Shown here piece after piece: positions 54,695 through 62,022 of a DNA stretch of 64,000 bases (position 1 is its first letter; each line of letters begins with the position of its first letter). A program made the position numbers and the translations under genes. A model generated the notes under the pieces. The model searched no databases, was not told where the DNA came from, and saw only the letters and a program-made list of their open reading frames with translations. This DNA comes from Peteryoungia wuzhouensis (GTDB lineage: Bacteria > Pseudomonadota > Alphaproteobacteria > Rhizobiales > Rhizobiaceae), in the NCBI RefSeq assembly GCF_003205195.1, contig NZ_QJRY01000006.1, forward strand, positions 298,268-362,267. The letters are read 5' to 3'.

Positions 54695-55413
54695 AGGTCC
54701 TGATCGTGGAAGACGACCCGCTGCACCGCTCTTATCTTCTGGAAGCCGTCTGCGCGGCCCTGCCGGAATGCAAGACGGTGATCGAGGCCGAAAATGGCGC
54801 CGACGGCGAGCGCCTCGCCCGGGACCACAAATCGGCGCATGTCGTCATGGACCTGCAGATGAATGCGCGAAACGGCATCGAGGCCGCCCGCACCATTTGG
54901 AAAGAGCGACCGGACACGCGCATCCTGTTCTGGTCGAACTATTCCGATGAAGCCTATGTGCGCGGCGTATCGCGCATCGTTCCTGATGGGGCGGCTTACG
55001 GCTATGTGCTGAAATCGGCCTCCGACGAGCGGCTGAAACTGGCGCTGCGTTCCATCTTCGTCGAGGCACAATGCGTCATCGACCGCGAAGTTCGCGGCAT
55101 GCAGCAGAAGAGCCTGGGCCAGGTAAAGGGCTTCAGCGACAGCGAATACGAGATCCTGGTCGACATCGCGCTGGGACTGACCGACCGCACCATCGCGCGC
55201 CGCCGTGGTCTGTCGCTCCGCAGCGTGCAGAACAGGCTTCAATCGCTCTACGAGAAGCTCGATGTCTACCAGATGACGCCTGACGAGGGCGAGGAGGGAC
55301 GCTTCAACCTGCGGGCCCGTGCCGTCACGGTGGCGCTTCTGCGCAAGCTCCTCAATTACAGCGCTCTGGAACGGGCCGAGGCGGAACTTGTCGACTGGCT
55401 CCGCTCGCACTGA
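54691..55413 (+). CDS. LuxR/NarL-type response regulator
   Basis: A 240-residue regulator with a receiver domain (Glu7/Asp8/Asp9, phosphoacceptor Asp54, Lys108) and a C-terminal helix-turn-helix (about 145-200). It is translationally coupled to the kinase gene. It probably controls the divergent sugar ABC operon, where repeats suitable for a dimer lie. Confidence 0.93.
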   Translation: MKVLIVEDDPLHRSYLLEAVCAALPECKTVIEAENGADGERLARDHKSAHVVMDLQMNARNGIEAARTIWKERPDTRILFWSNYSDEAYVRGVSRIVPDGAAYGYVLKSASDERLKLALRSIFVEAQCVIDREVRGMQQKSLGQVKGFSDSEYEILVDIALGLTDRTIARRRGLSLRSVQNRLQSLYEKLDVYQMTPDEGEEGRFNLRARAVTVALLRKLLNYSALERAEAELVDWLRSH

Positions 55414-55786
55414 GCGATGCGCCTAAGAGGCATTTCTTCGAGGCCGCAGGCTGCATTGGCCTCCATGCCTTTACCTTTCCCGAGATCCTAGGCCCGGCCG
55501 AGCGTATTTTTCTCGCGGCCCGGCGCTGGTGGCCTGCCTCGTTAAGATCTCGTTAACCAAAAATAGCTTGACGCGACTCAGGTGATGCACGAGGTTTTTA
55601 CGGACAAGAGGCGATAATTGACCTCATTGCCGTAACTGGTGCCACATTCTGTTAGTTGCTCGCGATTGCGTATTTCCAACGCAGCGAGAATCGCAGATGT
55701 CATAGACAGTCTGCCCTGCTTGTTCCGTGTTGCGCCATGATGGCGGCATGATCGGTGTGAGCGGGCTGGAAGAATGGAGAAGACCG
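55414..55786. other. Gene-free region upstream of repA
   Basis: Contains the terminator-like hairpin, an imperfect inverted repeat (TTACGG...CCGTAA, 55598-55635, 11 of 14 bases paired), and a second short stem (55659-55688) before repA. These are candidates for RepA operators. No open frame of significance is seen. Confidence 0.45.
55428..55470 (+). terminator. Nested hairpin after the response regulator
   Basis: Outer arms AGGCAT/ATGCCT and inner arms GAGGCC/GGCCTC form a nested stem, followed by a T-rich TTACCTTT. It lies 15 bases after the stop codon and may act as a terminator. Confidence 0.5.
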
Positions 55787-57043
55787 ATGGGTCAGCCATC
55801 GATCAACGCGATTTTGGAAGAGTCCATGCCCTTGCGCCCCGCCGACGAGACCATCGCGGAAGATGCCCAGGCGCTGTCTGCGCAGCTGCAGGCGATGCGC
55901 GAGCGGCTGTTTGCCCCGACCTCGCAGAAGACGCTTCGCAGTTTCACCTCTGGCGAAGCGGCGCGCCTCATCGGTGTGTCGGATGGATATCTGCGCCAAC
56001 TCTCCCTTGCCGGCGATGGACCGCAGCCGGTCGTCGGCAGCGGCGGGCGGCGCTTCTATTCTCTCAAGGATATCAACGCGCTTCGCCATTTTCTCGCCGA
56101 TCAGGCGCGCGCGAAAGGCAACGAAACCAAGGCCCGCTCCTATGTGAAATGGCGGGATGCGGCGCGTGGCGAGCATCTGCAGGTGATTTCCGTCACCAAC
56201 TTCAAGGGCGGTTCAGGCAAGACAACCTCGTCTGTGCATCTGGCGCAGCATCTCGCGCTGAGCGGCCACCGGGTTCTGGCCGTCGACCTCGATCCCCAGG
56301 CGTCGCTCTCGGCGATGTTCGGCTATCAGCCGGAACTGGACCTGGTCGGCAACGACACGATTTATGGCGCGATCCGCTATGACGGCGAGGCGCGGCCCCT
56401 GCGTGAAATCATCCGTTCGACCTATTTCGATGGGCTCGACCTCGTGCCGGGCAATCTGGAACTTCAGGAATTCGAACATGTGACGCCGCGCGCGCTTGCC
56501 GAGCGCCGACCGGGCGACACCCACGGGCTGTTCTTCACCCGCGTACAGGCGGCCCTTGCCAGCGTGGCCGACGACTACGACGTGGTGGTCATCGATTGCC
56601 CGCCACAGCTCGGCTACCTCACCCTCTCGGCCCTCTGCGCCTCGACGTCCGTCGTCGTCACCGTGCATCCGCAGATGCTTGACGTCGCCTCGATGAGCCA
56701 GTTCCTGTTCATGACCTCCGACCTCCTGTCGGTCGTGCGCGAGGCCGGCGGCCAGCTCAATTTCGATTTCCTGCGTTATCTCGTCACCCGCTTCGAGCCA
56801 CATGATGGGCCTCAGACGCAGATCGTCGGCTTCCTCCGGTCGCTGTTCGGTGAGCGCGTGCTCACGGCACCGATGCTGAAATCGACTGCTGTTTCGGATG
56901 CGGGACTGACCAAACAGACGCTCTACGAAGTCGGTCGCGAGAATTTCTCGCGCGGCACCTATGACCGGGCGATGGAAGCACTCGATTCCGTCAACAGCGA
57001 GATCGAGGCTCTGGTCCATACGGCATGGGGGCGAACGACATGA
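55787..57043 (+). CDS. repA: Plasmid partition ATPase RepA
   Basis: RepA is the ParA-type ATPase of repABC replicons that moves plasmid copies and represses the operon. The 418-residue protein has an N-terminal DNA-binding region with FTSGEAARLIGVSDGYLRQL, Walker A KGGSGKTT (140-147), DLDPQAS (167-173) and VVVIDCPPQL. GGAGAAG precedes the ATG; an earlier frame start adds 20 residues without support. The stop overlaps repB. Confidence 0.96.
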   Translation: MGQPSINAILEESMPLRPADETIAEDAQALSAQLQAMRERLFAPTSQKTLRSFTSGEAARLIGVSDGYLRQLSLAGDGPQPVVGSGGRRFYSLKDINALRHFLADQARAKGNETKARSYVKWRDAARGEHLQVISVTNFKGGSGKTTSSVHLAQHLALSGHRVLAVDLDPQASLSAMFGYQPELDLVGNDTIYGAIRYDGEARPLREIIRSTYFDGLDLVPGNLELQEFEHVTPRALAERRPGDTHGLFFTRVQAALASVADDYDVVVIDCPPQLGYLTLSALCASTSVVVTVHPQMLDVASMSQFLFMTSDLLSVVREAGGQLNFDFLRYLVTRFEPHDGPQTQIVGFLRSLFGERVLTAPMLKSTAVSDAGLTKQTLYEVGRENFSRGTYDRAMEALDSVNSEIEALVHTAWGRTT

Positions 57044-58167
57044 ACGGGCGCGACCGCAAGAACTCGATCAAGGCGCTGTTCGGTGATGCCATTGCGCCGA
57101 CACAGCCTTCGACGCCTCCATCCACCCGTCAGGCCGTGCCTTTAGCGCCGCAGGGAAGGGCGCCAGAAGTCAAATCGGTAGGCGTTCAGCCACTGCCGGA
57201 GAAGCCTGCATCCCCGATCCCGACGGATGTGGGCGGTTCGCCTTTGCGTGCCGCGTCTGGCGCTGTAAAGGCGATGGGCCTTTCGCTGAATACGATCGCT
57301 CGGGAAGCCGAGGAAGCGCGCCATCTGCGCCAGGCTCTCGAAGAGGGGGAACGCGTCTTGTCCCTCCCGACAAGTCGTATCGAGGCTTCCTTCGTTTCCG
57401 ACCGCTTGAGTGCCGGTGATATCGACGATCCGCAATTTGCCGAACTTGTCGAGAGCATGCGCGAAAGTGGTCAGCAGGTGCCGATCCTGGTGCGTCCGCA
57501 CCCATCCGAGGATGGACGCTTTCAGGTCGCCTATGGCCACCGCCGGTTGCGTGCGGCCGCAGCCCTCGGCATTGAGGTCAAGGCGCTGGTTCGCAGCCTG
57601 ACCGACGATCAGTTGATCCTGGCCCAGGGCAAGGAAAATGCCGAGCGCCGGAATCTCTCCTTCATTGAGCGCGCGGCCTTTGCGCGTACGCTTGTCGCCC
57701 GTGGTTTCGACCGCCGATTGATCGGCGATGCGCTGGCCGTGCAGAAATCGGAGCTGTCGCGCCTCCTGCAGGTTGCCGATGGCGTGCCGGAAACCGTCAT
57801 CCGCGCGATCGGCCCTGCGCCAAAGGCAGGGCGCGAACGCTGGATGAAACTCGTGGAGCTGTTTGGCGCGAAGGGCGCACCTGAGGCTGCCTCCGATGAA
57901 GTGGCCCGGGCAACCTTTCGCGCAGCCGATACCGATCGCCGGTTCGAACTGCTGCTGGCAAGGCTCACTCAGCCTGCGGCCGCGCGCGGTGAAAAGACGG
58001 AACCGACGGAGCTTTTGGCACCTGGCGGTCGGGCCTTTGCCGGCTACAAACGCCAGGGCCGGGTCGTGCGGATCGATTTTGCCAAGGATGTCGACGAGGC
58101 CTTTCTCGATGCTCTCTCCGAGCATGTAAGACAGGCCTATGCGGCGCATCTGAAGGCGCAGAATTGA
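57040..58167 (+). CDS. repB: Plasmid partition protein RepB
   Basis: RepB is the ParB-like protein that binds the centromere-like parS and RepA. The 375-residue protein has a ParB core with YGHRRLRAAAALG and GKENAERRNLSFIERA, and an HTH region. The ATG overlaps the repA stop as ATGA. No canonical parS was found in the flanks by eye. Confidence 0.96.
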   Translation: MNGRDRKNSIKALFGDAIAPTQPSTPPSTRQAVPLAPQGRAPEVKSVGVQPLPEKPASPIPTDVGGSPLRAASGAVKAMGLSLNTIAREAEEARHLRQALEEGERVLSLPTSRIEASFVSDRLSAGDIDDPQFAELVESMRESGQQVPILVRPHPSEDGRFQVAYGHRRLRAAAALGIEVKALVRSLTDDQLILAQGKENAERRNLSFIERAAFARTLVARGFDRRLIGDALAVQKSELSRLLQVADGVPETVIRAIGPAPKAGRERWMKLVELFGAKGAPEAASDEVARATFRAADTDRRFELLLARLTQPAAARGEKTEPTELLAPGGRAFAGYKRQGRVVRIDFAKDVDEAFLDALSEHVRQAYAAHLKAQN

Positions 58168-58285
58168 GGAGGGGCGGGACCATCCTGCCCGTTCCGGCAA
58201 AGCTTTCGGACTGATTCGGACCTGATTGAGGTCTGGCTGTCCGGTGAGACACACGCGAAACCAGGAAAGGAAGCGCGGAGACAAG

Positions 58286-58336
58286 AAAAAAGGCCCCCAA
58301 AACGTGACCGTTTCGGAAGCCCTCTCGTATGTAGCA
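58286..58336 (-). ncRNA. Counter-transcribed RNA of the repABC operon
   Basis: On the minus strand, TTGACT (58365-58370) and TTCTCT (58342-58347) are spaced by 17 bases as a promoter. About 50 bases downstream an intrinsic terminator lies: arms 58309-58321 and 58292-58304 pair at all 13 positions allowing G-U, with loop GUCA, followed by six U. Size and position match the ctRNA that represses repC. Confidence 0.75.
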
Positions 58337-58466
58337 ATCTGAGAGAATCACTTCCACCAGGCAAAGTCAAGAGTCGGCGGCATCATTGTCGTGTCCGGGT
58401 ATCTTGGCTTGTGTCTGACGCTGCGTCCAAAGGGCCCGTCTTGCCTCTTCACCAGAGGACCGGATC

Positions 58467-59696
58467 ATGATGGACAGACTTGCGACGACGCCTTTCGGCG
58501 GCGGCAGGATGTCTGCGCGGCTATTTTCCCGCCAGGCCTCCGTCTCCGAAAAGCAGGAGAAACTGCGCGCCGGCGACGGAGGCAATGACACGGGCGGCGG
58601 CGATAAATGGCAGCTGTTGCGCGCGCTGACCGAAGCACGTGCGCATTTCGGCTTGAGTGACCGTGCCATCGGCCTTCTCGAGGCGCTGGTGAGCTTCACG
58701 ACGGATCGCATTCTTGATGGATCCAAGCCGATTATCGTTTTCCCCTCCAATCGGGAACTGTCGATCCGCGCGCGTGGCATGGCGCCAGCGACCATCCGCC
58801 GTCATCTGACGGCGCTGGTGGAGGCAGGCCTGATCTTTCGCCGCGACAGCGCCAATGGCAAGCGTTACTGCGTGCGGGACGATCGTGGCGTGGTCGACGA
58901 AGCATTTGGTTTCGACCTCTCCCCCTTGGCGCTCAAAGCCGCAGAAATCCATGCCCATGCGGAAGCGGTCCGCAGCGAGGCAAAGGCTTTGCGCATGCTG
59001 AGGACAGAGGTGACGCTGCACCTGCGCGACATCTCGAAGATCATCACGGCTGCAATCGAAGAAGCACGGGCAGGGGACTGGGAAATGCTTGTCGCCGAAT
59101 TCCAGGAGATGTCCTTCGGCAGCCTCCCGCGCCGCCCCGATCCTGCCGCGCTTTCGGCGCTGCGCGCCAGCCTCAAGTCGTTTCGCGCGAAGGTCGAAAA
59201 TGCATATCTATCAAGCCTCTCTGAAGAAGAAATGAGCGGCAATGACCATCAAAGTGAGCGCCATATACAGAATTCAAACACAGACCTACCATTTGAATTA
59301 AACGGCAAAAGAGAATTAGAGGGAGCGGAGCCGGGGGGCGATCAGGATTTAGGGACAAAGGCACCTGAAAAGCGGGTTGCGATCAGCCTGGACCGGATGA
59401 GAAAGGTCTGCCCGCAAATCGGGGATTACGCGCAAGGAGGCCTGAAAACCTGGCAGGATCTGGTCCGTGCGGCCGATCTCGTTCGCTCGATGCTCGGCGT
59501 TTCTCCTGATGCCTGGGCCAAGGCGAGAAAGGCGATGGGGGAACAGGCCGCCGCAATTGTCGTCGCCATCATGCTGGAAAGGGTTGACGATATCCGCTCG
59601 CCAGGTGGCTATCTGCGTGATCTGACACGCAAGGCCGAAAGGTCCGCCTTCAGCGTCTATCCCATGCTGCAGGCACTTGAGCGGCAGAGCGATTGA
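58467..59696 (+). CDS. repC: Replication initiator RepC
   Basis: RepC initiates replication and is essential; the origin usually lies within its gene. The 409-residue protein has the family opening with TTPFGGGRMSA and winged-helix-like REL/ATIRRHLTALVEAGLIFRRDS segments. It is downstream of the ctRNA, in order repA-repB-repC. Confidence 0.95.
   Translation: MMDRLATTPFGGGRMSARLFSRQASVSEKQEKLRAGDGGNDTGGGDKWQLLRALTEARAHFGLSDRAIGLLEALVSFTTDRILDGSKPIIVFPSNRELSIRARGMAPATIRRHLTALVEAGLIFRRDSANGKRYCVRDDRGVVDEAFGFDLSPLALKAAEIHAHAEAVRSEAKALRMLRTEVTLHLRDISKIITAAIEEARAGDWEMLVAEFQEMSFGSLPRRPDPAALSALRASLKSFRAKVENAYLSSLSEEEMSGNDHQSERHIQNSNTDLPFELNGKRELEGAEPGGDQDLGTKAPEKRVAISLDRMRKVCPQIGDYAQGGLKTWQDLVRAADLVRSMLGVSPDAWAKARKAMGEQAAAIVVAIMLERVDDIRSPGGYLRDLTRKAERSAFSVYPMLQALERQSD
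59255..59330. other. A+T-rich segment inside repC, candidate oriV
   Basis: This stretch within repC is clearly richer in A and T than its surroundings (ATATACAGAATT, TTTGAATTAAA). In repABC plasmids the origin lies in an A+T-rich part of repC, so this is the best candidate. Confidence 0.45.
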
Positions 59697-59705
59697 GGAA
59701 TTTGG

Positions 59706-60299
59706 ATGTCTTTCGAGAACGTGGACGACGGGGTGGCAAAGGACGAAGGCGCGGGCGGCGGCGATGCCGAAAAGCCGACAGCGCGAATGTTGTCCTGGTC
59801 GAAGAACTCTGCGGCCTATCGCCTGGCTCGCCGGATGATGAGTGAACGTGAATTGGCCGATGCAATCAAGCGAAAGGCGAAATCCAAATTCGAGGGTATC
59901 ACCGATGTTCAGCTCCGCGCCCTTGCGGAGCATGCGATAGCCTTCGGACGCAACATGAAGGCGCTCGATGACGAAAATTATGCCCAGGTCCGATCTGGGT
60001 CGGCCGCGCGAAGCGGCAAGTCGCCCCGCGCTGTCGCGCGTAAGCTGGCAGAAAAGGGTATCGAGCGCGGGATCATCGAGATGGCTGTCGGCGAAATCGA
60101 CGAAGTGCGCGCCGCAGTCGTTTATGCACGAAAGAAAGGGTTCGGCCCTTTTCGCCGACCTGATGTCAAGGCAGACGATGGCCGGTGGAGCAAGGAGATC
60201 GCGTCCTTTGCTCGCCAGGGGTTCGGCTTCGATCTCGCCAAGCGGATACTGGACATGGATCGGGATGAGGCCGAGGACATCCTGCTTCGCGCAGTTTGA
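59706..60299 (+). CDS. RecX-family regulatory protein
   Basis: A 197-residue helical protein resembling RecX, which limits RecA filament growth. The pattern AYRLARRMMSERELADAIKRKA and RKLAEKGIERGIIE fits RecX repeats. GAGGAA precedes the ATG, nine bases after the repC stop, so it is probably cotranscribed with repC. A true link to RecA on this replicon is inferred. Confidence 0.8.
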   Translation: MSFENVDDGVAKDEGAGGGDAEKPTARMLSWSKNSAAYRLARRMMSERELADAIKRKAKSKFEGITDVQLRALAEHAIAFGRNMKALDDENYAQVRSGSAARSGKSPRAVARKLAEKGIERGIIEMAVGEIDEVRAAVVYARKKGFGPFRRPDVKADDGRWSKEIASFARQGFGFDLAKRILDMDRDEAEDILLRAV

Positions 60300-60328
60300 A
60301 CGGCTGCGGCTTCACCTGCTGAAGACGC

Positions 60329-61381
60329 TCAATCCCTGGCACGCTGGAGCATGCCGAACAGATCCCGTGGATCGTCGGGATCGGCGATCAGGTCGACGGG
60401 CTGATAGAAGGTCGTGCCCCGCACGCGTTCACGCACGTAGCGCAGCGCGGAAAAATCCTCGATCGCAAAGCCGACACTGTCAAAGAGCGTGATTTGTCGC
60501 TGATCGCGGCGGCCAAGGATGTCGCCATTCACGACCTGCCAGAGTTCCGTGACCGGGTAGTCGGCCGGCATCTGCTGGATCTCCCCCTCGATCCGGGTCT
60601 GTGGCGGAAACTCGACGAAAGTGTCGACACGCGAGAGAATATCGGAATGCAGCTCGGTCTTGCCGGGGCAGTCGCCGCCGATCGCGTTGATGTGGATCCC
60701 GGCGCCGACCATGTTGTCCGACAGGATCGTCGCATTCTGCTTGTCGGCGGTGCAGGTGGTGATGATCTGCGCGCCTTCGACGGCCGATTGCGCCGTTTCG
60801 CAGGCTGTCAGATGCAAACCGGACGCTGACAGGTTCCGGATCGTCTTCTCGGTCGCCGTGGGGTCGATGTCGAACAGCCGCAGATGCGTGATGCCAAGAA
60901 CAGCCTTTATTGCCAGAGCCTGAAATTCCGCCTGGGCGCCGTTTCCAATCATCGCCATGGTGGTGGCGCCCTTCGGGGCGAGGTGCCGGGCGGCCATTGC
61001 AGAGGTCGCCGCTGTTCGAAGCGCTGTCAGGAGTGTCATTTCGGTGAGGAGAACCGGATAGCCGGTTTCCACCTCCGCCAGCAGGCCGAATGCGGTCACG
61101 GTTTGCAGGCCCTGCGCCATGTTCTTGGGGTGGCCGTTCACATATTTGAACGAATAGATCTCACCATCGGATGTCGGCATCAGCTCAATGACGCCTTCGC
61201 GGGAATGGGAGGCGACCCGCGGCGTCTTGTCGAACAATGGCCAGCGCCGGAAATCATCCTCGATTACGTCCGTCAGCTCGGTGAGCACGCGCTCGATGCC
61301 GATGTGATGCACCAGACGCATCATGTTTTGCACGCTGACGAAGGGAACGAAGGCTTTGTCCGAAGGGGCAGGGGCAGTCAT
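60329..61381 (-). CDS. Ornithine cyclodeaminase/mu-crystallin family protein
   Basis: The 350-residue protein has the Rossmann segment TMAMIGNGAQAEFQALAIKAV and the family stretch AGIHINAIGGDCPGKTEL. Ornithine cyclodeaminase converts ornithine to proline and ammonia, but other members act as ketimine or alanine dehydrogenases, so the substrate is not certain. The lysine and aspartate pattern of the active site appears conserved. Confidence 0.87.
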   Translation of the reverse strand: MTAPAPSDKAFVPFVSVQNMMRLVHHIGIERVLTELTDVIEDDFRRWPLFDKTPRVASHSREGVIELMPTSDGEIYSFKYVNGHPKNMAQGLQTVTAFGLLAEVETGYPVLLTEMTLLTALRTAATSAMAARHLAPKGATTMAMIGNGAQAEFQALAIKAVLGITHLRLFDIDPTATEKTIRNLSASGLHLTACETAQSAVEGAQIITTCTADKQNATILSDNMVGAGIHINAIGGDCPGKTELHSDILSRVDTFVEFPPQTRIEGEIQQMPADYPVTELWQVVNGDILGRRDQRQITLFDSVGFAIEDFSALRYVRERVRGTTFYQPVDLIADPDDPRDLFGMLQRARD

Positions 61382-62022
61382 GCATCACCGGGTGCAAGAG
61401 TTCAGATTTTGCAAGTTTAAGAACAAAAGCGATTGGGCGTAATGCCGATAATCTGTCGGTTTGATCTGTCCATTGTACAATATGACCGCATGTGTTTGAC
61501 GAAGTGTCAGCCGAGGCTGTGAATGGCCACCGGGTTTGAGATGCTCTCGCGTTTTCGATGAGCGGGACATCCTAAGGAAGCGGCGACGTATCTCGCCGGT
61601 GACGCGCAGTGAAGTTTACCCATTCATTGACTTGATCGGCCCTGCGGTTTTCGGCGCGGACGATGGGCAGGCTTCTCCATGGGCACCCTCGCCGGCACAA
61701 CGCCTGGATGAAGAAGAAGCTCGCTGAGCATGCGGGCCAAAGGGGGCAAGCGTACTCATCTCAATCCCATAACCAACCCCTCAAAACCTGCCCTTGACCT
61801 CCTGTTGCGCGCCTTCTCAGACCGTGGTCAGTGCCCCGGCCTTTATCATTAAAACTTGATTAAAATACCGAAATTCATGGCTTTTTAGCTTTGTGAATTA
61901 ACTGTTCTTTCAATAATGGTCTGTGAACGCATAACCGGCTATGCCTGCAGGGTTAAGAAAGCGTTGCACTGTGCCCCGGGTCGAGATTTAACTGCGATCA
62001 ACTTGTTAAGGGGTGAGTTACC
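61382..62022. other. Intergenic region between ocd-family and adhesin genes
   Basis: About 640 bases without a supported gene. Positions 61840-61920 are markedly A+T-rich (TTAAAACTTGATTAAAATACC), consistent with a promoter region for the adhesin. A 63-codon open frame at 61536-61727 has no recognisable features. No terminator, repeat or RNA gene was clear. Confidence 0.4.

Noticed and set aside
55414..60328. Canonical repABC parS (GTT-N2-C-N-GC-N-G-N2-AAC)
   Set aside because: I scanned the repA flank and the gaps around repB and repC by eye and did not find a convincing match; a motif search over the whole replicon would be decisive.
60300..60328. Short hairpin between the recX-like and ornithine cyclodeaminase genes
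   Set aside because: Only a five-pair stem without a U-tract; too weak to call a terminator.
61536..61727. 63-codon open frame in the gap before the adhesin gene
   Set aside because: No ribosome site of note, no hydrophobic or catalytic pattern, and no recognised family.
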